In this document: positions 16,106-23,799 of the stretch, one piece after another | Position numbering within the stretch: position 1 is the stretch's first letter | How the letters are laid out: the number at the start of each line of letters is the position of its first letter | Program-made: the position numbers and the translations under genes | Assembly (NCBI GenBank): GCA_024639325.1 | Contig: JAHEIO010000012.1 | Span: 15,966 to 65,151, forward strand | Source of the DNA: Gammaproteobacteria bacterium | Lineage (GTDB): Bacteria > Pseudomonadota > Gammaproteobacteria > Arenicellales > JAANXG01 | Length of the DNA: 49,186 nt | Reading direction: 5' to 3' | Notes under the pieces: generated by a model | Told to the model about the DNA's origin: nothing | The model's input: the letters and a program-made list of their open reading frames with translations, nothing else | Databases searched by the model: none

Positions 16106-16756
16106 ATGAGCAAGCAATCGAGTAAAGAGAACAATAATGCGCCGAAATCCGATGACCTGGACGGGTTGAGCGAAGAGGTTAAAGCGCAATCAGCAGATGA
16201 AGATCAGGAGCCCACGCCGCTGCTTGGTGGCGAGGAGGACCCGGCACAGCTGCGCGTGGAACTGGATCTGCTCCAGGCCGCGCTAGAAGAACACAAAGAG
16301 AAATATCTACGCGCGCAAGCGGAGGTCGAGAACGTCCGCCGTCGCGCCCAGAACGACGTGGCCAATGCCCGGAAATTCGCCGTGGAAGGTTTCGCCGGTG
16401 AGGCGCTGCTGGTGCGGGACAGCCTGGAGCTGGCGCGCGCCGTCGAAATCAGCGACGAAGACAGAGGTTTGGTCGAAAAGATGAAGGAGGGCCTCGATCT
16501 TACGCTGAAGCAGCTGGATTCCGTATTCGAAAAGTTCGGCATCAAGGTTGTCGAACCTGTGCCCGGCGACAAGCTGAATCCGGAACAGCACCAGGCCATG
16601 ACCATACAGGAATCTGACGAAATCCAGCCCAATCACATCGTGACCGTGATCCAGAACGGTTATGCCATTCACGACCGCCTGCTGCGGCCCGCGATGGTCG
16701 TGGTGGCGAAGGCCGCCAGCAGCAGTAAAGCCGAAACTAAAGCGGAAAATACTTGA
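16106..16756 (+). CDS. grpE: Nucleotide exchange factor GrpE
   Basis: A 216-residue GrpE that releases ADP from DnaK. The first ~55 residues are acidic and low complexity. Then comes the long helical part (LRVELDLLQAALEEHKEKYL, RAQAEVENVRRRAQNDVANA) and the C-terminal beta domain (VVEPVPGDKLNPEQHQAM, VIQNGYAIHDRLLRPAMVVV). Length is typical of gammaproteobacteria with an extended N-terminus. The stop codon overlaps the -35 element of the dnaK promoter. Confidence 0.97.
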   Translation: MSKQSSKENNNAPKSDDLDGLSEEVKAQSADEDQEPTPLLGGEEDPAQLRVELDLLQAALEEHKEKYLRAQAEVENVRRRAQNDVANARKFAVEGFAGEALLVRDSLELARAVEISDEDRGLVEKMKEGLDLTLKQLDSVFEKFGIKVVEPVPGDKLNPEQHQAMTIQESDEIQPNHIVTVIQNGYAIHDRLLRPAMVVVAKAASSSKAETKAENT

Positions 16757-16777
16757 AAACGTGGGTGTGGGACCCAT
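16752..16777 (+). promoter_or_regulatory. Sigma-32-like promoter of dnaK, overlapping the grpE stop
   Basis: CTTGAAA (16752-16758), a 14-nt spacer counted from CTTGAA, and ACCCAT (16772-16777, followed by TAAT) match the heat-shock consensus. The TGA inside CTTGAA is the stop codon of grpE (16754-16756). Confidence 0.75.
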
Positions 16778-16830
16778 TAATCAGATAACCGTTTATTTTG
16801 TAACCAAATAGCAATAGTCGAGAACAAATC

Positions 16831-18768
16831 ATGGGGAAAATCATTGGTATAGATCTGGGCACCACGAACTCCTGCGTCGCGTTGATGGAGGGCGACAAGG
16901 CCCGCGTGATCGAAAACAGCGAAGGCGATCGAACCACACCTTCGGTTGTCGCGTTTACGGCTGAAGACGAGGTACTGGTCGGCCAGCCGGCAAAGCGCCA
17001 GGCGGTGACTAATCCGCACAATACTATGTTTGCCGTAAAACGCCTGATCGGTCGAAAGTTCAGCGAGGACGTCGTACAGAAGGACGTCGGTATCATGCCC
17101 TATAAAATCGTCAAGGCAAAAAACGGCGACGCCTGGGTACACGTCAACGGCAAGGATCTGGCACCGCCCGAGATTTCCGCGCGCATCCTGCAGAAAATGA
17201 AAAAGACCGCCGAAGATTACCTTGGCGAGGATGTGACTGAGGCGGTGATCACGGTGCCGGCGTATTTCAACGACTCACAGAGGCAGGCTACCAAGGACGC
17301 GGGCAAGATTGCCGGGCTGGATGTCAAGCGCATCATAAACGAGCCCACAGCCGCGGCGCTCGCCTATGGCCTGGATAAAAAGACCGGCGACCGCAAGGTC
17401 GCGGTTTACGACCTGGGCGGCGGGACCTTTGATATTTCCATCATCGAAATTGCCGAGATCGACGGCGAGCACCAGTTCGAAGTACTTTCCACCAACGGTG
17501 ACACCTTCCTGGGTGGTGAAGATTTCGATCGCTGCGTCATCGACTACCTGGCCGATGAGTTCAAGAAAGATCAGGGCATGGACTTGAGGGGTGACCCGCT
17601 GGCCATGCAGAGGCTCAAGGAAGCCGCTGAAAAAGCCAAGATCGAACTGTCGTCCAGCAACCAGACGGAGGTCAACCTGCCGTACGTCACGGCCGACCAG
17701 TCCGGGCCCAAGCACCTCAACATGAAGCTGACACGAGCCAAGCTCGAGGCGCTCACGGATGATCTGGTTCAGCGGACCATCGGTCCGTGCAAGACGGCGC
17801 TCAAGGACGCCGGGCTCAACGCAAACGAGATCGAAGACATAATCATGGTCGGCGGCCAGTCCCGAATGCCGAAAGTACAGGAAACCGTCAAGAATTTCTT
17901 CGGCAAGGAACCGCGCAAAGACGTCAATCCCGACGAAGCCGTGGCGGTAGGCGCCGCGATACAGGGTGGTGTGCTCGGCGGTGATGTCAAGGACGTCCTG
18001 CTGCTGGACGTCACCCCGTTGTCCCTGGGCATCGAGACCCTGGGCGGCGTGATGACCAAACTGATCGAAAAGAACACGACAATTCCGACCAAAACGTCCC
18101 AGGTATTTTCGACCGCGGACGACAATCAGCCCGCCGTGACCGTGCATGTCCTGCAGGGCGAACGCGAAATGGCCAAAGACAACAAGACCCTGGGCCGTTT
18201 TGACTTGAGTGATATACCACCGTCCCCGCGCGGTGTGCCGCAGATCGAAGTAACCTTCGACATAGATGCCAACGGCATCATGCACGTAACCGCCAAGGAC
18301 AAGGCTACCAGCAAGGAGAACAAGATCGTAATCAAATCGAGTTCCGGGCTGGACGACTCTGAGATCGAACAAATGGTCAAGGACGCCGAGCTGCATGCGG
18401 AAGAAGACAAGCAGGCCCGTGAACTGGTCGACGCGAGGAATCAGGGCGAGGCCATGGTGCACAGCGTCAACAAGTCCCTTCGCGATCTGGCCGACAAGGT
18501 CGATGCCGGTGAAAAGGACAAGATCGAGGCCGCCGTGAAGGATCTCGAGGAGGCGATCGAGGGCGAAAACGCGGAAGACATAAAGTCGAAGACCCAGACA
18601 CTCGCCGAATCGAGCCACAAGCTGGCCGAGGAGATCTACAAGCAGGCATCTGCGGAGCAGGGCGCCGACGCTGCCTCCGGGCAGACCTCGGGTGAGGAGT
18701 CGAAAGCGGGCGATGAAAATATCGTCGATGCCGAGTTCGAAGAGGTCAAGGACGAGGACAAAAAATAA
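16831..18768 (+). CDS. dnaK: Chaperone DnaK (Hsp70)
   Basis: A 645-residue Hsp70. The N-terminal ATPase has [48 protein letters not shown] and [11 protein letters not shown]. The hydrophobic linker and substrate-binding domain follow ([19 protein letters not shown]). The helical lid ends in [16 protein letters not shown], the EEV-like conserved tail. ATG 16831 is supported by the fixed N-terminus [10 protein letters not shown]. It has its own sigma-32-like promoter and is separated from dnaJ by a hairpin. Complete. Confidence 0.98.
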   Translation: MGKIIGIDLGTTNSCVALMEGDKARVIENSEGDRTTPSVVAFTAEDEVLVGQPAKRQAVTNPHNTMFAVKRLIGRKFSEDVVQKDVGIMPYKIVKAKNGDAWVHVNGKDLAPPEISARILQKMKKTAEDYLGEDVTEAVITVPAYFNDSQRQATKDAGKIAGLDVKRIINEPTAAALAYGLDKKTGDRKVAVYDLGGGTFDISIIEIAEIDGEHQFEVLSTNGDTFLGGEDFDRCVIDYLADEFKKDQGMDLRGDPLAMQRLKEAAEKAKIELSSSNQTEVNLPYVTADQSGPKHLNMKLTRAKLEALTDDLVQRTIGPCKTALKDAGLNANEIEDIIMVGGQSRMPKVQETVKNFFGKEPRKDVNPDEAVAVGAAIQGGVLGGDVKDVLLLDVTPLSLGIETLGGVMTKLIEKNTTIPTKTSQVFSTADDNQPAVTVHVLQGEREMAKDNKTLGRFDLSDIPPSPRGVPQIEVTFDIDANGIMHVTAKDKATSKENKIVIKSSSGLDDSEIEQMVKDAELHAEEDKQARELVDARNQGEAMVHSVNKSLRDLADKVDAGEKDKIEAAVKDLEEAIEGENAEDIKSKTQTLAESSHKLAEEIYKQASAEQGADAASGQTSGEESKAGDENIVDAEFEEVKDEDKK

Positions 18769-18793
18769 CTGCCGTTGGACTAAAATAGGGAAA

Positions 18794-18838
18794 TGTGACG
18801 GAGCGGGTCCACCTTGTTGGCGCCTGCTCCGTTTCACA
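18794..18838 (+). terminator. Hairpin between dnaK and dnaJ
   Basis: TGTGA-CGGAGC (18794-18804) pairs with GCTCCG-TT-TCACA (18826-18838) around a 21-nt loop, with a small bulge. No U-run follows, so it may be an mRNA-stabilising or partial attenuating structure rather than a full terminator. Confidence 0.5.
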
Positions 18839-18878
18839 TAGAGTACTTGCCTGAATAAAAAGAATTTGCGAATCCGTC

Positions 18879-20009
18879 ATGGCCAAGCGTGATTACTATG
18901 AGGTGCTGGGTGTCGAGCGAAACGTCTCGGATGGCGAGCTGAAGAAGGCCTATCGCCGCCTGGCCATGAAGCATCATCCCGACCGCAATCCCGACGATGA
19001 GGCGGCGGAGCGGAATTTCAAAGAAGCCAAGGAAGCTTACGAGGTCCTGTCGGACGCTCAGAAACGAGCCGCTTACGACCAGTTCGGACACGCGGGGGTC
19101 GACCCCTCGGCGGCGGGCGGCGGCTTCCACACCGGGCCCGGCGGTTTTGGCGATATCTTTGGCGACATCTTCGGCGACATCTTCGGCGCTGGCGGCAGAC
19201 GTTCATCGGGCCGGTCGCGAGGCGCCGACCTGCGGTACAACCTGGAGTTGTCGTTGGAAGAGGCGGTCCGGGGCACGGAAGTCAAGATTCGCATACCTGC
19301 CAAGGTTCTTTGTGGCACTTGCGATGGATCCGGCGCTGCACCCGGTACTTCTCCAACCAGCTGCAGCACCTGCAACGGCCAGGGACAGGTACGCATGCAG
19401 CAGGGATTTTTCTCCGTGCAGCAAACCTGCCCGCAGTGCCGGGGCAGCGGTCAGTCCATTGAGACGCCATGCTCCCGTTGCCGGGGCGCCGGAACCGTTT
19501 CCGAAACCAAGACCTTATCGGTAAAAGTCCCTGCCGGCGTCGACGACGGCGATCAGATTCGTCTCGGTGGGGAAGGCGAAACCGGAGGGCGTGGCGGTGT
19601 ACCGGGGGATCTCTATGTTCAAATCAACCTGAAACCTCACCCAATTTTCAAACGCGACGGCAGTGATTTGTACTGTGAGCTGCCGGTCAGCTTTGCCACA
19701 CTGGCGCTCGGCGGAGAGCTGGAGATTCCAACCTTGGGCGGACGTGCAAAACTCAAGATCCCCGCGGAGAGCCAGACAGAGCGCGTCTTCAGATTAAAAG
19801 GGAAGGGCGTTAAAAATGTCCGCGGGGGAGCCGTCGGTGACCTGTACTGCAAGATCAGCGTGGAAACGCCTGTGAATCTTACCAAAAAGCAGAAAACGCT
19901 GATCGAGGAACTGGAAACCTCGATCCATGAAGGCGGCAACCGCCACAACCCCCGTGAAGGTGGGTGGACCAGCAAGCTCAAATCGTTCTTCGACGATATC
20001 GTCGCCTGA
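18879..20009 (+). CDS. dnaJ: Chaperone DnaJ (Hsp40)
   Basis: A 376-residue class I J-protein. The J domain carries HPD at 33-35 ([11 protein letters not shown]). A Gly/Phe-rich linker contains near-identical [13 protein letters not shown] repeats. The four zinc-centre motifs are [24 protein letters not shown] and CSRCRGAG, followed by the C-terminal beta domains. It stimulates the DnaK ATPase. Full length. REP-like repeats begin 13 nt after the stop. Confidence 0.98.
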   Translation: MAKRDYYEVLGVERNVSDGELKKAYRRLAMKHHPDRNPDDEAAERNFKEAKEAYEVLSDAQKRAAYDQFGHAGVDPSAAGGGFHTGPGGFGDIFGDIFGDIFGAGGRRSSGRSRGADLRYNLELSLEEAVRGTEVKIRIPAKVLCGTCDGSGAAPGTSPTSCSTCNGQGQVRMQQGFFSVQQTCPQCRGSGQSIETPCSRCRGAGTVSETKTLSVKVPAGVDDGDQIRLGGEGETGGRGGVPGDLYVQINLKPHPIFKRDGSDLYCELPVSFATLALGGELEIPTLGGRAKLKIPAESQTERVFRLKGKGVKNVRGGAVGDLYCKISVETPVNLTKKQKTLIEELETSIHEGGNRHNPREGGWTSKLKSFFDDIVA

Positions 20010-20022
20010 CCCCTCTAACCCC

Positions 20023-20125
20023 GTAGGAGCGGCGCCCCCGCCGCGATAGGGCAATCGGTGTTGTAGGAGCGGCGCCCCGCCGCGATAGGGCAATCGGTGT
20101 TGTAGGAGCGGCGCCCCGCCGCGAT
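20023..20125 (+). repeat. Three tandem REP-like units
   Basis: The core GTAGGAGCGGCGCCCCGCCG followed by CGAT occurs at 20023-20047 (one extra C), 20063-20086 and 20102-20125. The 39-40 nt spacing comes from an identical linker AGGGCAATCGGTGTT. Each core can fold into a GCGGCG/CGCCGC stem. A fourth copy lies after purF (48827-48848). They resemble the dispersed GTAGGAGC-type REP elements of gammaproteobacteria and sit between convergent genes. Confidence 0.85.
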
Positions 20126-20161
20126 TGAATCGGCCGGAGGCGGGCTTCCCACAAATTCTCT

Positions 20162-21151
20162 TTATTTCAGCGCGCCGCCGCAGCTCGAGCCGGCGCCCGC
20201 GGTACATCCGAAACAATGTGTGCCGACCGCTATCGGGCGGTTGGTCACGTCGTCGGGCTGCAGGTCCCAGAGATAGCGCTCTTTGCTTCCGCCGTAGGGT
20301 AGTTCAAGCATCTGGTTGAAATCGCAATCGAACACTCGTCCCTGCCAGTCCACGCTGATCAGATGGCGGCACATCAGGGCACTCACCGTGCTTGCCCTGA
20401 AATTTTCAACCAGCAGCTTCAGGTAATCCCGCCGTTGGCCGGTGCGATCCAGATAGTGGGCGAATCGGCTGATCGGCAGGTTGGTAATCGTCAACAAACT
20501 GTTGAATACAATGTCAAATTCGTCCAGCAGGCGGAGTTTGTAATGCGCTTCCAGTTTTTGCTGGTCAGGCGGCAGGAACGCGCCCCCCGGGTTGTAAACC
20601 AGATCGAGGACCAGCCCTTGATCGCGACCGTACCCAAGTTCGTTCAGAAGCACCAGGGCCTCGATGCTTTTCTGAAACACGCCGTCGCCGCGCTGCGCGT
20701 CGACGTTGCTCTTGGTATAGCACGGCAGCGAGCAGACCAGATGAACTCCTCTTTCGGCATACCATTGCGCGGTGTCGGTAAAGCCGGGTTCCAGAAGTAT
20801 GGACAGGTTGCAGCGGGAAGTTACGTGGATCCCTTTGGCGAGGAAACGGTCCACGATGCCGCGGAATCCGGGATTCATTTCCGGCGCCCCGCCGGTTATG
20901 TCCACACGCTCGATCCGTTGATTCTCGGCCCAGCCGATGATTCTGATTGCCGTGTCCCACGTCATGATTTCGGAACGTTTGGGACCGGCATCGACATGGC
21001 AGTGATTACATGCCTGATTGCACAACTTTCCCAGATTGATCTGCAATTCGCGCAGTTCCGAGCGACGCAGCGGTGCGAGTCCGCTTGCGCCGAGTACGCG
21101 AGTGAATGAGGGATCCAGCATGGCAGGTTGGACCACGTGCATGTAATTCAT
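20162..21151 (-). CDS. arsS: ArsS-like radical SAM / Cys-rich protein
   Basis: A 329-residue radical SAM enzyme. The [4Fe-4S]-SAM cluster motif CNQACNHC (C44, C48, C51) is followed by ITGGAPEMNPGFRGIVDRF. The C-terminus is Cys-rich: CFGCTAGAGSSCGGALK and an earlier DCDFNQMLELPYG. This matches, from memory, the radical SAM/Cys-rich family named ArsS after its role in arsenosugar synthesis. There is no arsM or other ars gene nearby. It lies 66 nt downstream of doxX on the same strand, at the end of the bufferin-type genes, so a role in that pathway or in metal/metalloid handling is open. Confidence 0.85.
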   Translation of the reverse strand: MNYMHVVQPAMLDPSFTRVLGASGLAPLRRSELRELQINLGKLCNQACNHCHVDAGPKRSEIMTWDTAIRIIGWAENQRIERVDITGGAPEMNPGFRGIVDRFLAKGIHVTSRCNLSILLEPGFTDTAQWYAERGVHLVCSLPCYTKSNVDAQRGDGVFQKSIEALVLLNELGYGRDQGLVLDLVYNPGGAFLPPDQQKLEAHYKLRLLDEFDIVFNSLLTITNLPISRFAHYLDRTGQRRDYLKLLVENFRASTVSALMCRHLISVDWQGRVFDCDFNQMLELPYGGSKERYLWDLQPDDVTNRPIAVGTHCFGCTAGAGSSCGGALK

Positions 21152-21217
21152 CGAGTGTTTTCCCCCAAATTCAAATTCCTCGAGCGGTCAATAATCCGTT
21201 GATTGAAAGCGAGACTG

Positions 21218-21679
21218 CTATGGCAATGTGTCTTCCATATATTTCTTTCTGATCAAATGGTCAATGGATATTTTACCCGGTCCGAAGAATATCGGTATCA
21301 GGAGCATGAGGCCCCAAAGCTGGTGCTGGTACACGCCAACCGGGTTCAATGTGGGGTAGGAAATGACGGCAATGATATTGAAGACAAACAGCGACACGGC
21401 AGCAAATCGGCCGCCGAGTCCGATGGCCAGCATGGCCGGAAACAATAATTCGGCGCCCGTTCCCAAATAGGCGGCAACCTTCGGGCTGAGTAGCGGAACC
21501 TGATATTCATGCTCGAACAGGAACAGGGTCGAATCCCAGCTCTGGAACTTGTTGACACCGGACTTCCAGAAATCCCAGGCTATCGACAACCGGATGCCGA
21601 GAAGCGCGATGGGCTGGAAAAACTCGAGCAGCTTGATGATGGGTCGTGCCAGACTCGTAAGCGTCGTTGTCACAGCCAT
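21218..21679 (-). CDS. DoxX-family membrane protein of the bufferin-type operon
   Basis: A 153-residue DoxX-like protein with about four membrane helices, including PIALLGIRLSIAWDFWKSGV, AELLFPAMLAIGLG and LWGLMLLIPIFFGPG. The pattern WKSGVNKFQSWDSTLFLFEHE is typical of DoxX proteins next to DUF692/DUF2063 genes. ATG 21679 is preferred over GTG 21688 because GAGG lies about 8 nt upstream of the ATG. It is the fourth gene after the precursor peptide, the usual place for a DoxX partner; its exact job there is unsettled (quinone-linked redox or metal transport have been suggested). Confidence 0.85.
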   Translation of the reverse strand: MAVTTTLTSLARPIIKLLEFFQPIALLGIRLSIAWDFWKSGVNKFQSWDSTLFLFEHEYQVPLLSPKVAAYLGTGAELLFPAMLAIGLGGRFAAVSLFVFNIIAVISYPTLNPVGVYQHQLWGLMLLIPIFFGPGKISIDHLIRKKYMEDTLP

Positions 21680-21728
21680 TAACTGCACCTCAGCAAGGTT
21701 AAGGGTGGTAGTCCGCCGCGCCTGAAAA

Positions 21729-22502
21729 TCAGCAAGCGGTAAAGTCGATCAGGGCTCGATTGCCAACGAAGCGGGACAGAAATCCGGTCAGATCGAATGC
21801 CGCATCGATGCGCTGTGCCGCGCCCAGGCAATCACCAAGCTGGTCGCCCCGGGCGAACATCGCGAGCATCGCGTAGTCACCGGCATCGAGAGGGTGCAGT
21901 TCAATCTCCTCGCCTTGCCTGAGCAAGAGGACATTCACGGCTCCGGCATCCAGGTCCACGGTCTGGTCTCCACTATAGCCTTCCTGATTGACGCGCCAGA
22001 TTTCGATGACCGGAAAAACCGATTGCATGAGTCGGCAGGCCGGATTCAGTCTGAATTGCAATCGTTCATATTGATCGGGGGCAATCAGCTGCAGCGCGTC
22101 GACGTCCATGGCATCGGCATCGGCTTCGTGGTAAACCTCGTGGTAGTTCCACTCCAGCTGCGCGACATCGGGCAGGTAAGACAATTTCTTCGCGGGCTCG
22201 AAGGTCGCGAGAAACGAACCGAATCCGCTACCGAAGGCGTGCAGGTCGCCGCTGGTGGACGGATTGCGTTTTATGAACTCATTGCTTGCATAGAGAAAAA
22301 ATCCTTCACCAACCAGCTTTTCGACAACCGGATAAACAGCGCGCAGTGCATCCGTCAGTCCGGTAAATACGTTGTTACGATATACCTGAAGCCTCAGGCG
22401 TGGCTCGAATGCGCCGGCTTTGACGTCCGCGGCAATCCCCACCGCATCGGCGTCCAGGACGTTCGCGCTGAACCGTTCCTGGACCTCACGCAACCCGGGC
22501 AT
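21729..22502 (-). CDS. bufC: DUF2063 protein, BufC/HvfC-like partner of the DUF692 enzyme
   Basis: A 257-residue protein. The N-terminal DUF2063 region has MPGLREVQERFSANVLD, RLQVYRNNVFTGLTDALR and AVYPVVEKLVGEGFF. DVAQLEWNYHEVYHEADA is also family-typical. Such proteins bind the DUF692 oxidase and present the leader peptide of the precursor, comparable to MbnC in methanobactin synthesis. The open frame starts at 22544; ATG 22502 gives the family N-terminus and a 17-nt overlap with bufB, which suggests coupled translation of the two subunits. Confidence 0.87.
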   Translation of the reverse strand: MPGLREVQERFSANVLDADAVGIAADVKAGAFEPRLRLQVYRNNVFTGLTDALRAVYPVVEKLVGEGFFLYASNEFIKRNPSTSGDLHAFGSGFGSFLATFEPAKKLSYLPDVAQLEWNYHEVYHEADADAMDVDALQLIAPDQYERLQFRLNPACRLMQSVFPVIEIWRVNQEGYSGDQTVDLDAGAVNVLLLRQGEEIELHPLDAGDYAMLAMFARGDQLGDCLGAAQRIDAAFDLTGFLSRFVGNRALIDFTAC

Positions 22503-23355
22503 GATCGGTCTCCTGCATGACGCTCTGCGCAATATTCGCCTCATCCACGAGCACGTCGAGTTCGGGCAAATCGGAATCCCATTCGATCAGGGTGGGTTTT
22601 GGCCCGTACATTGCGATGGCTTCACGATACAACGCCCAGACCTGGGGGCACACACGGTGGTCATGGGTGTCTATTATTATCGTACCCTGGTCATAGTGCT
22701 TGATGGTGTGGCCTGCGAGGTGGATCTCCCGGACCCGGGAGCCGGGTACCCGATGCAGGAAATCACCGGCGCTGAAGCCGTGGTTGTGCGCGTTGACGTA
22801 GATGTTATTGATGTCGAGCAGAAGGTCACAGTCGGCACTCTCCGCCACCGAGGCCACGAATTCCCATTCGCTCAGGTGGGAGTGTTCGAACTCCAGATAG
22901 CACGATACGTTCTCCACCATGATGGGTCGTTCGAGAATATCCTGTACCTGATGGATTCGCTCCACCAGATGGTTGACCACTTCCTCGGTATAGGGCAGGG
23001 GGAGAAGGTCGTTCAGATACCGTCCGCCAAATGATCCCCAGGAAAGGTGCTCTGACACGAAATCGGGCTGGTAGGCATCGATTAATTGCCCGAGCCGGCG
23101 CAAATGATCTCTATCGAGCGGATCGGTCGACCCCAAAGACAATCCGACCCCGTGAAAACTCAACGGGTAGTCGCGCCGAATGCGTTCCAGGTAAGCGTGA
23201 GGGACGCCGCCCCTGCCGAAGTAATTTTCACTGTGTACTTCCAGGAAGCCAACCTTCGGACTGGATTCAACGACCTCCCTATAATGCGGGCCCCGCAACC
23301 CGATCCCGGCGGAAGCCGGGATCGGATCACAGGTGAAAAATTCCCGATCAGGCAC
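22486..23355 (-). CDS. bufB: DUF692 multinuclear iron oxidase, BufB/HvfB-like
   Basis: A 289-residue DUF692 protein (TIM barrel, MbnB family) expected to oxidise Cys residues of the precursor peptide. Motifs: GIGLRGPHYREV, VGFLEVHSENYFG, LSFHGVGLSLGS, FVSEHLSWG, MVENVSCYLEFE, LLLDINNIYVNAHNHG, EIHLAGH and IDTHDHRVCPQVW. No ATG exists at the expected position. GTG 23355, overlapping the bufA TGA by 8 nt, is the best start. An in-frame ATG at 23427 would put 80 nt inside bufA. The first codons run through a perfect hairpin (23301-23324), which may limit translation relative to bufA. Confidence 0.9.
   Translation of the reverse strand: MPDREFFTCDPIPASAGIGLRGPHYREVVESSPKVGFLEVHSENYFGRGGVPHAYLERIRRDYPLSFHGVGLSLGSTDPLDRDHLRRLGQLIDAYQPDFVSEHLSWGSFGGRYLNDLLPLPYTEEVVNHLVERIHQVQDILERPIMVENVSCYLEFEHSHLSEWEFVASVAESADCDLLLDINNIYVNAHNHGFSAGDFLHRVPGSRVREIHLAGHTIKHYDQGTIIIDTHDHRVCPQVWALYREAIAMYGPKPTLIEWDSDLPELDVLVDEANIAQSVMQETDHARVA
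23301..23324 (-). repeat. Perfect 10-bp hairpin at the bufA/bufB junction
   Basis: CGATCCCGGC (23301-23310) and GCCGGGATCG (23315-23324) are perfect arms with a 4-nt loop. It lies in the first codons of bufB and could act as an attenuator or mRNA-stability element setting the precursor:enzyme ratio. It may also be a captured dispersed repeat; the amino acids it encodes still fit the family (IPASAGIGLR). Confidence 0.7.
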
Positions 23356-23602
23356 TTTCCAGGTTGCCGCCGACCAACTTTTCGCAGGATCCTGTCGGAA
23401 CCAGGACAAATGCGTCTTTCTGTCCATCCGCCTTGGAGGTGCCGGCACAGGAAGAATTAGCGGTCTGACAGTCGTTCTTACCCGCCTTGGCGACGCCGTA
23501 GCATTTTTCCATTTCGGCTGCGCTGGCATTCATCGCGACGCCGCTTACGCCCAATGCGATGAGACCGGAAATTGCACTGTTGATCAAAGTTCTGCGTTTC
23601 AT
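23348..23602 (-). CDS. bufA: DUF2282 bufferin-type RiPP precursor peptide
   Basis: An 84-residue precursor. Residues 1-29 form a signal peptide (MKRRTL, hydrophobic ISGLIALGVSGVAM, then NASAA). The mature part has four cysteines (C34, C45, C52, C73) in the DUF2282 pattern EKCYGVAKAGKNDC, NSSCAGTS and VPTGSCEKLVGG. In characterised bufferins, cysteines are converted to Cu-binding heterocycles by the DUF692/DUF2063 pair, and the exported peptide buffers copper. ATG 23602 has a strong ribosome binding site (AGGAG, 5 nt spacer); an upstream in-frame start at 23653 lacks support. First gene of bufA-bufB-bufC-doxX. Copper binding here is inferred from the family. Confidence 0.9.
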   Translation of the reverse strand: MKRRTLINSAISGLIALGVSGVAMNASAAEMEKCYGVAKAGKNDCQTANSSCAGTSKADGQKDAFVLVPTGSCEKLVGGNLESA

Positions 23603-23648
23603 TTTGGCTCCTAGTTTTCTATTGGTTTGGTTTCGTTTGATTAAAACA

Positions 23649-23708
23649 GACACCGATGTCGCTATGCATCCCGCACAAGACGGTTGACGCTATCGGATAC
23701 TCGGTGTC
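23649..23708. promoter_or_regulatory. Dyad in the leader region of bufA
   Basis: GACACCGA (23649-23656) and TCGGTGTC (23701-23708) are perfect 8-nt arms 44 nt apart. They lie in the 197-nt gap between the FIST gene and bufA, which holds no gene. A second G/C-rich dyad (AGACCC/GGGTCT) lies at about 23747-23761. The gap presumably carries the bufA promoter; I could not fix a -35/-10 pair or an ECF-type site with confidence. Confidence 0.3.
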
Positions 23709-23799
23709 CCCGTGCAGCGGCAGCATTGCAGGCTGCTCGATTGAGTAGACCCGGGGGGTCTCAAATAGCTTACAACGGATATTGCGTCCGCTCAATTCT

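Noticed and set aside
17275-18837. 520-codon minus-strand frame opposite dnaK
   Set aside because: The well-known long antisense frame of dnaK, produced by codon bias; no motif or ribosome binding site supports it.
18794-18838. Rho-independent terminator separating dnaK and dnaJ completely
   Set aside because: The loop is long and no U-run follows; kept only as a hairpin of uncertain role.
20023-20125. CRISPR-like array after dnaJ
   Set aside because: The linkers between repeats are identical and only ~15 nt, so this is a tandem REP-like repeat, not spacers.
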